From NCBI RefSeq assembly GCF_030035675.1, contig NC_084482.1, positions 223,368,943 to 223,432,942 on the forward strand: a stretch of DNA of 64,000 nt, in the 5' to 3' direction. This stretch comes from Rhineura floridana (Eukaryota > Chordata > Lepidosauria > Squamata > Rhineuridae). How positions within the stretch are numbered: the stretch's first letter is position 1; every line of letters starts with the position of its first letter. This document shows positions 21,650 through 34,415 of this stretch, in pieces. The position numbers and the translations under genes are program-made. The notes beneath the pieces were generated by a model. It worked only from the letters and a program-made list of their open reading frames with translations, was not told the origin of the DNA and searched no databases.

Positions 21650-21770
21650 AATTTTGATTCAATAAATTTATTGTCATTCTTGATGGGGAGAGTCCCCATA
21701 TACAGAGGTATATGGTTTGGGGTACCCCAACATATATTTTGGGTTCAGAGACATGTTAACTTTGCTTTGG
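21650..21770 (+). repeat. Unclassified dispersed repeat, copy 1
   Basis: It matches the reverse complement of 44489-44612, sharing caataaatttattgt, gggagagtccccata and the block ending in ggttcagagacatgtta. The AATAAA followed by a stem-like gagagtcccca suggests an LTR end, but no TG...CA ends were placed. Confidence 0.5.
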
Positions 21771-22029
21771 AGTTGCTGTAGCTGAGAATTTCTTCTTTTT
21801 TAGTATGCTGAACTCTCTGCTGGAACTTTCTCACAGAAGCAAGCCCACCCTGCATGGTACGTATGTACATGGTGCTCCAGCAGCTGGTTCCAGAACCAGA
21901 TGGGGAGGGGACCAACCCCACCCAATGACACAGGCAGGCCCGATTTACTGCTCTTTTTAACCATGCTGGCAGCAACAAGTAAGCTAAGTTGAAGGTGAAT
22001 TTGTGTTACTTCTTTTCTGCCTTTGCCAC

Positions 22030-22316
22030 ATTGACTAGTTGTGTAATAGGATCGTTATAATATGTTAAGTTATATTGATAGTGTTGGTATGGCTTTTGAC
22101 GCTGCTGTTATATCTGCCATTTGTTATTTTCCCGTTTGTTGTATTATTTCACTTGAAATTGTTTTTGCTCGTGTTTGATTTGCTGTAAGCTATTTCATAT
22201 GCAGCGCGTTTTTGTTTTCCTTTTTGTACGTCGCTTTGAGTCCTATTTTTGGAAAAAAAGCAACTAATAAACGCTATTAATAAATAAACAAACAAACAAA
22301 CAAACAAACAAACAAT
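22030..22316 (+). mobile_element. L2-type LINE tail with (CAAA)n
   Basis: The text acgtcgctttgagtcc followed by aaagcaactaataaacgct and a (aaac)n run at 22284-22315 is an L2-type 3' end with a simple-repeat tail. Confidence 0.6.
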
Positions 22317-22317
22317 T

Positions 22318-23560
22318 GGAGCCTGGGTTGCGCTGGCTGTGGCCGGAGCTCGCTTGCGTTGAGAAGCTCCATGTGGGATGGGGGGAGAGCATCCTCCCAG
22401 CCCCCCCCCCCCGGACTTTTGCAAAGTTTAATTCTAAACCGCATTCTGCTCCTCGCCCATCAGGAGTCTGGCGGGGGGGCTATTCCACGACGGAGCAGAG
22501 ACATAGACCAGGGCAGGGGTTAAACTAGTCGTCACGCCCAGTTCCCACTGGAACACGAGGGTCCCTCAAGCGGAGAGGCGGCGGTTGGGAAGTGGTCTAC
22601 AGGCATAGCTCTAGGGGGGGCCGTGTTCGGAAAGGAACCTGAAGTGTCGCAAGTGAGCGGGAGAGGAGAGGAAAGCTCCTAGAGAGGCAGGAGATTTTTT
22701 TTAAAAAAAAAAGCGTGGGGGAGGGACTTCAGGGGCCACCACCCCTCCCCCCCCTTTTGTATTGCACGGCGGGAAATCGGCCCGGTGAGATTCCCTGGGA
22801 GAGCGGGGAAGGTCGATAGCCGGAGAGGGCAAAGAGGTAAAGATGCAAAAGTGGGGGTGATGAGACGGGGGGGGGCAGGAGGACAAAGACCCTCCGAAAA
22901 AGCTCCCCCCTCTCAGAACCCATAGATGGGGCCCAGGTCCATGCACCCTATCTGCAAAAACTGCTGCATGAGGGCAAAAGCCTCCTTGAAGTTCCCCCAG
23001 CAGAGCTCACCCCCCCCTCCAAAAAGGGAATGTGCGGCGGGGGAGGCTGCAGGACGCCTTTCTGCGGAGGAAACAGCATTGCATGGCGGGGGGGGGGGAG
23101 GAAGAGGGGGAGGAGAACGAGGTCTCCAAAAAAGGGAGGAGGAAGGGAACCCCTCCCGAGGAATCCAAGTTGGTCTGCCTGCAGAGCCCGCCCCCCACCG
23201 CGCCTATTTGCAGGGCTAGAATTGGAGCGTCCGACTTCCCTCTAGGGGAGGAGTGGGATGGGATTGCGGGTCCAGAGGAAAAAGCCTTTGACGGGGGTGG
23301 GGGATGGGGGAGAGAGAGCTGTGCTGTTTCCCTGCTGGAGGGGGGGGGTTGGATTTTCTATACCTGAAAAAAAGAAGAGGAAAATGGGGGAGGGGTGATG
23401 ACGTTGCCTTGAAACTGAGCAGGCGCCCCCCCCCAAGCCTCAAGGCAGAGGTTGAAGGGAATAAAGTCAGTGCCCCCCCTTCTCCTCTGCTGGGCTTGCT
23501 GCCGCTGCTCCTTGAGGAGAGGGAGGGGCTCTCCAATCACAGAAAATAAAAAGCCTACCT
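22318..23560 (+). promoter_or_regulatory. GC-rich CpG-island-like block upstream of zinc-finger locus 1
   Basis: Base composition rises sharply, with many CG dinucleotides and long G or C runs, between AT-rich flanks. The frames in it (for example 22926-23219) are low-complexity Gly/Arg products of GC bias. Phrases such as cctagagaggcagga (about 22679) and ggcagaggttgaagggaataa (23443) recur in the same order at 47043 and 47428. It probably holds the promoter and first exon of the zinc-finger gene whose finger exon starts 3.6 kb downstream. No transcription start can be set. Confidence 0.5.
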
Positions 23561-24990
23561 TGAATTTCCAAAGTCCCTTTGAAGTGGTGTTTTGTTTTTG
23601 TAACTTAATTCATTATATGCTTTATTTTTAAATTGCTTCTATTATCCATATTTATTATGCAGGCAATAAATCACACATTAGGACTCTTATGCTGAAAGGC
23701 CTGTGTTTGGTTGGCTAGAAATGGGTTTACAGCTCTGCATTTAGCAGCTTACAAGGTAAATTGATTTCAAATTAAATGATTGTATTGATGGACCCTTCTT
23801 TCCCCCTCTGCCTTCCTGTCTCTTTGGCATTGCTATGGCAGCAAGCCAGGGGTCAGGAGCACTGGAAATTAAAGTTGTCCCAGTGCTGTGGGCGTTTGGC
23901 TTACTGCTACAGCAGTTGTGGGGCAGCGGAAGGGAAGCCTCCCTCTCTTCCTCCCTCTTGCTATTTTTGAAGCAGAAATGGGACCGTAGAGTGGTTGTAG
24001 GGGGTGGAGTTGAGACAAGCATGTTCTACCGCTGCTGCTGGACACTATATGCTTCTGCAAACCAGTTGCTGGAAAGTGCAGGAGGGGAGAATATTATTGC
24101 ACTGAGGTCCTCATTCTGGACTTCCCACTAGCATCTGGTTGGCAACTGTGAGAATAGGATGCTAGGCTAGATGGACCATTGGTCTGATCCAGGTGGGTCT
24201 TCTTATGGTCTTAAGGAGAGAGGAGTTTATTTCATCTGTGTCTCAGGCTACAATCTGAACTAGAGAACATGTGGGAGGGTTGTAATGCTTGTTTCATATT
24301 TGAAGCAAGCCTGATCAGCTGCCAAAATTTATAATGCAAGCCTGGAACGTAGCAAACATTTTAATTTTGATTGTGTCAGTTATGAATAGAGACACAATCA
24401 AAACATGTATTTTGAACCTAGGTATCTGTATTTGAGTCCAAAAAGTGTTGTAAAAAGTGGCCTTAATGAGCTGTGCATGACAAACTCCTGGCCTTTAATT
24501 TTTTGGAAATAGTCTGATGTATCAGATAAATGAAAGATGTACAACATTTTTTCCAATTATTTTCAATATTGCAGCTATTTTGTTCATTTATTTGGTTTTT
24601 GATCTCATGATATGAAAGCTCATGGAGAATTATATGGTGACATGTTTCATTTGAAGAACTCATCATTCAGCAGGGAGATATTTGACAAAGATTTGTTCTT
24701 CCTTGAGGTATTTTTAAGACTCTTATTCATACAGTTAGAAGGATTTTGTTCATAAAGTACAGTTGGGAAAAATTAGAACTGAATCAGGAGATATATATTC
24801 CGGATCTCTTTATCCAGAATAAAAGTGCTTGATCTTCTTGAGTTTCCTTCCCAGAGCTTGGCAGCTACAGCTCAGGGGCCTAATAGCCAATCAGGAGACC
24901 CCTGGAAGGTGGAATATTCCAGGGCCTTTTTCCGCCTTCTCATAGGTGCGCTCTCACAGCTAGCTAAGGGTGGTGACTGAGTGCGTGCAG
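23561..24990. other. Intergenic or intronic, with a CR1 3' tail at 24045-24216
   Basis: The CR1 tail is clear at 24045-24216 (cttctgcaaaccagttgctgg, then gatgctaggctagatggacc, ending tcttcttatggtctta), plus strand. The rest shows no gene. If locus 1 was a KRAB gene, its KRAB exon should lie between 23.5 and 27.1 kb; none was recognised. Confidence 0.55.
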
Positions 24991-24999
24991 GTGTCTAAA

Positions 25000-25290
25000 T
25001 CCTCATCTAGTGAGGAAAAACTGCTTCCCAGCAGAAAGATGTTACCCATAAGGCTGCATTCCAGGAGCAAGACGTTACCCACAGTTCTTCATGACAGAGC
25101 CATGTTTTCAGGCCAAAGGAATAGGTTGTTTTGACAAAGTCCATCGTGGCCGCCGCTCTGGTTGGTTCCTTGACCACCTGTTCTACGGCATAGTTATTTA
25201 GGGTATGTAGAGATTTCACCTCTTGATTGTGACAGGAATGCACATGTAGCCAGTCAATGTGAGGGTAATTGAAGTCAAACATTACTACAT
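25000..25290 (-). mobile_element. LINE endonuclease fragment (CR1-like)
   Basis: The minus-strand frame contains DFNYPHIDWLH and EQVVKEPTRAAATMDFV, the conserved GDFN...W and EPTR...LD segments of AP-endonuclease domains in CR1-clade LINEs. Nothing on either side continues the element. Confidence 0.7.
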
Positions 25291-25384
25291 TTTTTTTTTA
25301 TTTCATTTTCATCTCAAGTTCACGCTTGAGTATTTTGACTAGGAGGACAATGACACATCCCCAGTAACAAGGCATTACAGATGC

Positions 25385-26160
25385 ACAGTGCCTTGAACAA
25401 GTATTTGCCCTCTGACTAATTTTCTGCGTGTTTGCATATTTTTTGCACAGAATGTTGTAAGATCTTGAATCAAGCCTAATATTAAGGAAAAGGGAACCTG
25501 AGTGAACCAACAACACAACATTTTGATACTTATCTTATTTATCTATTAAAGAAAGTTAAGCAAGACCCAATGCCTGTGTGAAAAAGTAATTTCCCCCTTA
25601 GACTCAAAACCTCATTACACCTTTATCAGCAATGACTGCAACCAAATGCTTCCTGTAGTTCTTCACCAATCTCTCACAGTGCTGTGGTGGCATTTTGGCC
25701 CACTCTTCCATGCAGAACGGCTTTAACTCAGTGACATTTGTGGGTTTTTGAGCATAACAACTCCTGTCAGATCCTGCCACAATATCTCAATGGTGTTCAG
25801 GTCTGGACTTTGACTAGGCCATTCCAAAACTTTCAATTTCTTGTTCTTCAGTCATTCTGATGTAGATTTGCTTGTGTGTTTCAGATGATTGTGCATCAGC
25901 TTCAGCTGACGGACGGATGGCCTGACATTGTCCTATAGAATTTGCTGATACAAAGCAGAATTCATGGTTCCTTCAATGATGGCAAGTTGTCCTGATCCAG
26001 CAAAGCATCCCCAATCGATGACATTGCCACTACCATGCTTGACTGTTGGTATGAGGTTCCTCATGTAGAATGCAGTGTTTGGTTTTCGCCAGACATAATG
26101 GGGCCCATGTTGCCCAGATAGTTCCATCTTTGATTCATCTGTCCATAGAAAATTGAACTC
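25385..26160 (-). mobile_element. Tc1/mariner DNA transposon, C-terminal half
   Basis: The left end (cacagtgccttgaacaag) has the look of a Tc1-family terminal repeat. On the minus strand the transposase shows LWTDESKMELSGQHGPHYVW, RKPNTAFYM, PTVKHGSGNVIDWGCF and IIEGTMNSALYQQIL, the second and third catalytic blocks of Tc1. The N-terminal DNA-binding half is missing. Downstream of the frame, several lesions break the C-terminal end. Inactive. Confidence 0.85.
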
Positions 26161-26196
26161 TTGAGGATCATGCAGGTGCTTTCTGGCAAACAATGT

Positions 26197-26275
26197 TCTA
26201 TGGACAGATGAGTCAAAGATGGAACTTTTTGGGCAATGCGGGCCCCGTTATGTCCACATGTTGAATTGATGGAGA
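26197..26275 (+). mobile_element. Second Tc1 fragment in inverted orientation
   Basis: It is the reverse complement of 26101-26150 with few differences (gggcccatgttgcccag versus gggcccgcattgcccaa) and reads DESKMEL again on the plus strand. The two arms are separated by about 46 bases and could form a hairpin. Confidence 0.75.
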
Positions 26276-26309
26276 GCTCCCCCAAAGTCCTGAACTTGAC
26301 TGTCTAGAC

Positions 26310-26446
26310 CAGCCTTTCCCAACCTTTGGGCCCCCAGATGTTGCTGGACTACGTTCCCATCATTCCTGAGCATTGGCCGTGCTGGCTGGGGCTGATGGGA
26401 GTTGTAGTCCCACAACATCTGCGGGCCCAAAGGTTGGGAACGGCTG
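26310..26446. mobile_element. Palindromic hAT MITE
   Basis: Ends CAGCCTTTCCCAACCTTTGG and CCAAAGGTTGGGAACGGCTG pair with few mismatches. Flanks gtctagac (26302-26309) and gtctagaa (26447-26454) match at 7 of 8 positions. It sits directly beside the inverted Tc1 fragment. Confidence 0.85.
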
Positions 26447-26454
26447 GTCTAGAA

Positions 26455-27141
26455 CATGATCCTTGGTGAGGCGTATTATAAATACATCTGAAAAATAATT
26501 GTATTTGTCTGCAATGCAACCCTGGCAGACAGAGCACTAGGCTGCAAAGGCACCAGCCTACCACAGCACTCATTCAGCTTATCCCAAGCGCCAGTTCTTA
26601 TTAAATCTCTGGCCTCACAGCATTATGACATTTGCCTCTGGTCTCCTCATCTCTCCTTCCTGCTCTGGAACTTCTCCCTGCCTGCAACTGTTGGACCTCA
26701 CTTTTGCATCTGGCCCCGTTGGGTCGATGGACAGCTTCTCCCACATCCTGATTGTGGCCTTCGTTGAATCCTAAATGGGAGAGAATTTGTTCACTGAGGA
26801 ACAGGTTATAAAGGAACAGGAATTCCATTGGTATAAGATGGCACAATACCTGTCCTCCTTGGACCAGATTCAGAGGTTGCAGGCAAAATACAGACATGAA
26901 TGGGTATGAAGTGGTGAGGAATGCCCCTCCCAGTACAGCACCCCAGCACAAATTTGTGTAGCATTGGTCTTGGGCCTCCACTGACTTTGTATCTGACCAC
27001 CTATTCTTTTGACTCTTACCAGATCTGTGGCTCTTTGGACGTAGAGAAGCAGGTTGTTGGGTTTGATCCCTGACCCAATCATTTGTCTCCGCCTTGAACT
27101 CCTAACAGGTTTTTCTTTTTCTTTCTTATTTGCCCAAACAG
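26455..27141. other. Sequence upstream of the finger exon of locus 1, nothing recognised
   Basis: A pyrimidine tract (tttttctttttctttctta) before the acceptor at 27141 is the only supported signal. The 126-codon minus frame at 26981-26601 has no known domain. Confidence 0.4.
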
Positions 27142-29184
<2,043 letters not shown>

Positions 29185-29560
29185 AGTCTTGTCCAAATGA
29201 AGAAAATAAAAAGAAACACAAACTCTGGCAAAAAAAATGCAAGAAGACAATAAAGGATGCTAAAAAAGAATTTGAGGAGCACATTGCTAAGCACATAAGA
29301 ACCAAAAACAAAAAAATCTATAACTACATTCAAAGCAGGAGACCATCTAGGGAGGCGATTGGACCCTTGGATGATAAGGGAGCCAAAGGTATACTAAAGA
29401 ACGATAAGGAGATTGCAGAGAAGCTCAATGAATTCTTTGCATCTGTCTTCACAGTGGAAGATATAGGGCAGATCCCTGAACCTGAACTAACATTTGCAGG
29501 AAGGGATTCTGAGGAACTGAGACAAATAGTGGTAACAAGAGAGGAAGTTCTAGGCTTAAT

Positions 29561-29823
29561 AGACACAGACCTCAATAGGTTTAAGAGTCTTTACTGACTT
29601 GAAGGTTTCAGACATAAACGCACTTTCCAACTTCTCCTGACTACAAAACATTCCCCACACTTTAGCTTTCACTTTCAAGGATTATATACAGTTTCTCTGC
29701 CCTTGCCAGCCGGCATCTGTTGTCCACCGACCTTGGCAGTCACGAAGACAGATTAACCCCATAAGTGTCATTTCTGCACTGTCTTTCTGGAAACCTCTGC
29801 ACTTAGTCTCCTGAGCAGCCTAC
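29561..29823 (-). repeat. Copia LTR, left copy (3' LTR)
   Basis: It pairs with 32454-32717 in the same orientation at about 96-97 percent identity. In element orientation it starts TGTAGGCTGC. Confidence 0.9.
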
Positions 29824-32453
29824 AGCTCCCACCTTTCCATAAAGACAGTTATTTTCCAAATGCAATACATATGTGTTACAGACATTTTCTTTGCTTTTAC
29901 ATATTTTCAGTCATTACAGTCATTCAAGGTTTAATACAATCCAAATACAATGTGTCTTCATCATACTTTTCTGTGCATTCTTGGCTTCTAACTGTGCCAA
30001 TGCAAAACCTATCCGGCGGTTTCCCCAGGTTAGCTCTTTCAGAGCATCTCAATAACACAGTTTCCTCTGTGTTACTCCCATTCACCCTAGACACAGGTTG
30101 TTCTTCTTCATCTTTCACCTCCTGCTCTAACTCATTTATTGTGGATGCATCCCGTGAACTACCTAACTCAACATATGTGCTTTGTTCCCACTCCTGCTCT
30201 TGAACCTGAACGCTTCTACTCAGCACTACTTGTTTCTGACTTGGTACCCATACACGGTAGTATGCATTCTGGAAACCTAGTATATTTCCTCTCTGCGCTC
30301 TATGGGCCAGTTTCCCTTGTCTCTTGCCTTTGGGTATGTGCACCCAGCACCTCGCCCCAAACCTCGCAATGTGCTGAAGCCTTGGCTTCTTTCCTGTGAG
30401 CTTTTCATATGGAGACATGTTCAGTGTTCTATGAAACAGTCTGTTTTGAATGTATGTTGCATACAGCATGCATTTCCCTCAAAACGCATTTGTCAATTCA
30501 GAATCAAGTAACATAGCTCTTGTTGCCTCCTGAAGTGACCTGTTTTTCCTCTCAGCAGTTCCGTTTTGAAACGGTGAAAATGGTGCAGTAAAATGCTGTT
30601 CTATACCTTTGGTTGCCAAGTACTGCTCTAGGGATTTGCCCGTGAACTCTCCCCCTTGATCTGAGCGTATTTTCTGTATTGTTACTCCATGTTGCGTTTC
30701 AACCTTCTTTATAAACAATTTCAGCTTCCCCTCTGCTTCATCTTTACTCTTAAGCAGATATATGTTGCTATATCTAGTGTAGTCATCCACAATCACCATA
30801 AAGTACTTTGCACCCCTTACGAAGTCTTAAATGGGCCTGATAAATCAACATGAATTAACTGGTATGGTGCACTCGTGTTACTTTCTGCCTCTTTGTTTAT
30901 AGGAGCAACTGTGGCTTTGGTTTTGTTGCATATTTCACAATCAATATATTTATCACACTCTTTCAGCGTCACATCCTCACTATGACTTGGAGTTTTCGCT
31001 ATTGTTCCAAAACTAGCGTGTCCTAGTTTTCTGTGCCATTGATGTACGCAGCTATCATGTGGCTTTCTGTTAGCACTCATTGTAGCACAACCTGCGTGTT
31101 TGAACTGAATGTAAAATAGAGAGTCTCTCAGAAACCCCTGCATACAGACTTTGTTTCCTTTCTGTATCTTACGCTGTCCTTGTGTAAATGTAACAGTGTA
31201 GCCCATGTCATTCAACTTCTTTACAGACATTGTTACATTCCAATCATGGCACATACAAAACATCTGTTATAATTGTATTTAACATACTTAGCTTCAATGT
31301 ACCTCTTCCCAACACCTCCCTTTTTGTCCCATCCGCCAGTACGACTACTTCTTTCACGGGACGTGAGGTTTTAAACAAGTTTAAGTCTTGTACCATACAG
31401 TGTGTCGCTCCTGAATCGACCACCCATAAATCACAGTCTTTGCTTTCACAGCTTTTCAGTTTACAAGTCCCCGCACTCACCAGCTGCACGCTTGACTGCT
31501 TCCAGCCCCTTTCTCTCCGCTTTGCTGCACAGTTTCTCTGTAGATGTGTTTTAGAACCACAAAAATAACAGGCTTTAAGTCCAAATGATGTGTCTTTGAA
31601 ATACGTCTTCCTGCTTTCTCTTTTCTCTGCCTTTTCTTTTTTCTCCGGTCTCTCTTCTTCTCTCCGACTCCTGGAGAAGTTTGCCCGCAACATAATTCTG
31701 TCAATCCTGCATCAGGCATTGCTTCTAATGAACTGATCAAAGGATCCCAAGATGCGTCTAACGAAGACAAGATGATGTAAACTCTCTGCAACTGTGTGTG
31801 CTCTATATTTCGCTCCTGCAGCTCTGCAAACAGTCTCTTGAATTCCATCAAATGCTCAGACATAGTCCCTTCCTCTGCCAGTTTCATTTGATACAGTTTG
31901 CGCGCTAAATAAATCTTGCTACTGGCCGTCTGTCTGACATGAACTGCGTGTAAAGCTGTCCACATAAGCTTCGCTGTTGGCAGTTCTTTTACATGTAACA
32001 ACTGAGAATCGGATAAAGCCAATATAATGAATGCTCTTGCCTTTTCGTCCATGCGTATCCACGCTTGCTGCGGAGCTCCCAGTGGGTGTGCATCAATCAC
32101 CTCCCATAGATCCTCTTTTGTCAGGAAAGCTTGCATTCTTATTCTCCAGCTTGAATAATTACTTTCTGTTAGCCATTCCAGAGGCATTCCAGCTGAAAGT
32201 GAAACTGCCATCCTCACAGACACTTTCCCTCCTCCTTTCTCGCTCAAGCACTCAGCCATGTTACCGCTTCTTCTCAAGCTTCTGGCTTGCTTGCTGCCGG
32301 TCTGGTCTGTTTGCCCCTGACCTGGGCTATTCTGCTATTCTGGCTAGGCTGAGCAGTCCTGGGCCCATAACCCTGTGGTGCGGTGAATTTCCAGCGTATG
32401 CCCTGTCCCGGTTGTACCCGGTAGCCCTGTCCCAGATAGCCAGCAAGATAGAG

Positions 32454-32717
32454 AGACACAGACCTCGATAGGTTTAAGAGTCTTTACTGCCTTGAAGGTT
32501 TCAGACATAAAAGCACTTTCCAGCTTCTCCCGACTACAAAACATCCCCCACACTTTAGCTTTCATTTTCAAGGATTATATACAGTTTCTCTGCCCTTGCC
32601 ATTCGGCATCTGTTGTCCACCGACCTTGGCAGTCACGAAGACAGATTAACCCCATAAGTGTCATTTCTGCACTGTCTTTCTGGAAACCTCTGCACTTAGT
32701 CTCCTGAGCAGCCTACA
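32454..32717 (-). repeat. Copia LTR, right copy (5' LTR)
   Basis: Pairs with 29561-29823. Inside it, in element orientation, tggctatctgggac may be the primer-binding site, resembling the tRNA-iMet complement used by copia elements, though the match is weak. Confidence 0.88.
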
Positions 32718-34415
32718 AGTTCTAGGCTTAATAGACAATATAAAAACTGACAAATCACCAGGCCCGGATGGCATCCACCCGAGAGTTCTCAAATAAATCA
32801 AATGTGAAATTGCTGATCTGCTAACTAAAATATGTAACTTGTCCCTCAGGTGATCCTCCGTGCCTGAGGACTGGAAAGTGGCCAATGTAACACCAATCTT
32901 CAAAAAGGGATCCAGGGGGAATCCCGGAAATTACAGGCCAGTTAGCTTAACTTCTGTCCCTGGAAAATTGGTAGAAAGTATTATTAAAGCTAGATTAACT
33001 AAGCACATAGAAGAACAAGCCTTGCTGAAGCAGAGCCAGCATGGCTTCTGCAAGGGAAAGTCCTGTCTCAGTAATGTATTAGAATTCTTTGAGAGTGTCA
33101 ACAAGCATATAGATAGAGGTGATCCAGTGGACATAGTGTATTTAGACTTTCAAAAAGCATTTGACAAGGTACCTCACCAAAGACTTCTGAGAAAGCTTAG
33201 CAGTCACGGAATAAGAGGAGAGGTCCTCTTGGGGATAAAGAATTGGTTAAGAAACAGAAAGCAGAGAGTAGGAATAAACGGACAGTTCTTCCAATGGAGG
33301 GCTGTAGAAAGTGGAGTCCCTCAAGGATCGGTATTGGGACCTGTACTTTTCAACTTGTTCATTAATGACCTAGAATTAGGAGTGAGCAGTCAAGTGGCCA
33401 AGTTTGCTGATGACACTAAATTGTTCAGGGTTGTTAAAACAAAAAGGGATTCCAAAGAGCTCCAAAAAGACCTCTCCAAACTGAGTGAATGGGCAGAAAA
33501 ATGGCAAATGCAATTTAATATAAACAAGTGTAAAATTATGCATATTGGAGCAAAAAAACTTCATTTTACATATACGCCCATGGGGTCTGAACTGGCAGTG
33601 ACCGACCAGGAGAGAGAACCCAGGGTTGTGGTGGACAGCATGATGAAAATATTGACCCAGCGTGCGGCAGCTGTGAAAAAGGCAAATTCCATGCTAGGGA
33701 TAATTAGGAAAGGTATTGAAAATAAAACAGCCAATATCATCATGCCATTGTACAAATCTATGGTGTGGCTGCATTTGGAATACTGTGTACAGTTCTGGTC
33801 ACCCCATCTCCAAAACGGATATTATAGAGTTGGAAAAGGTTCAGAAGAGGGCAACCAGAATGATCAAGGGGATGGAGCGACTCCCTTATGGGGAAAGGTT
33901 GCTGCATTTGGGGTGTTTTAGTTTAGAGAAAAGGCGGGTCAGAGGACACACGGTAGAAGTGTATAAAATTATGCATGGCATTGAGAAAGTGGATAGAGAA
34001 AAGTTTTTCTCCCTCTCAATACTAGAACTTGTGGACATTCAGAGAAGCTGAATGTTGGAAGATTCAGGACAGACAAAAAGAAGTACTTCTTTACTCAGCG
34101 CATACTCAAACTATGGAATTTGCTCCCACAAGACGTAGTAATGGCCACCAGCTTGGACGGCTTTAAAAGAAGATTAGACAAATTCATGGAGGACAGGGCT
34201 ATCAATGGCTACTAGCCGTGATGGCTGTGCTGTGCCACCCTAGTCAGAGGCAGTATGCTTCTGAAAACCAGTTGCCGGAAGCCTCAGGAGGTGACAGTGT
34301 TCTTGCACTCTGGTCCTGCTTGCGGGCTTCCCCCAGGCACCTGGTTGGCCACTGTGAGAACAGGATGCTGGACTAGATGGGCCATGGCCTGATCCAGCAG
34401 GCTCTTCTTATGTTC

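Larger units (their letters stand above)
29561..32717 (-). mobile_element. Ty1/copia LTR retrotransposon (fossil) inserted in CR1
   Basis: Two LTRs of about 263 bases bound an interior read on the minus strand. Recognised parts, in order, are a copia-type Gag, a CCHC zinc knuckle, an aspartic protease (DSGATH), the GAG-pre-integrase segment and an integrase core. The LTRs differ at about 9 sites (about 3.5 percent), which by a neutral rate near 1e-9 per site per year would be very roughly 10-25 million years. The copy is broken, with several breaks. A direct repeat of 15-21 bases of CR1 text lies at its ends. Copia elements are much rarer in vertebrates than Gypsy or ERVs. Confidence 0.9.
29185..34415 (+). 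mobile_element. CR1 LINE copy 1, split by a copia element
   Basis: Part one, 29185-29560, encodes DAKKEFEEHIAKHIRTKNKK, YNYIQSRRPSREAIGPL and LNEFFASVFTVEDIGQI. Part two, 32718-34415, resumes at the same point with [89 protein letters not shown] and KFADDTKL. The 3' end reads gatgctggactagatggg to cttcttatgttctta. It has a few frame breaks, one near 33830, and lacks the endonuclease region. It sits in the zinc-finger array of locus 1. Confidence 0.92.

Noticed and set aside
26601-26981. 126-codon minus frame upstream of the finger exon as a lost SCAN or KRAB exon
   Set aside because: It is on the wrong strand and has none of the SCAN or KRAB signature residues.
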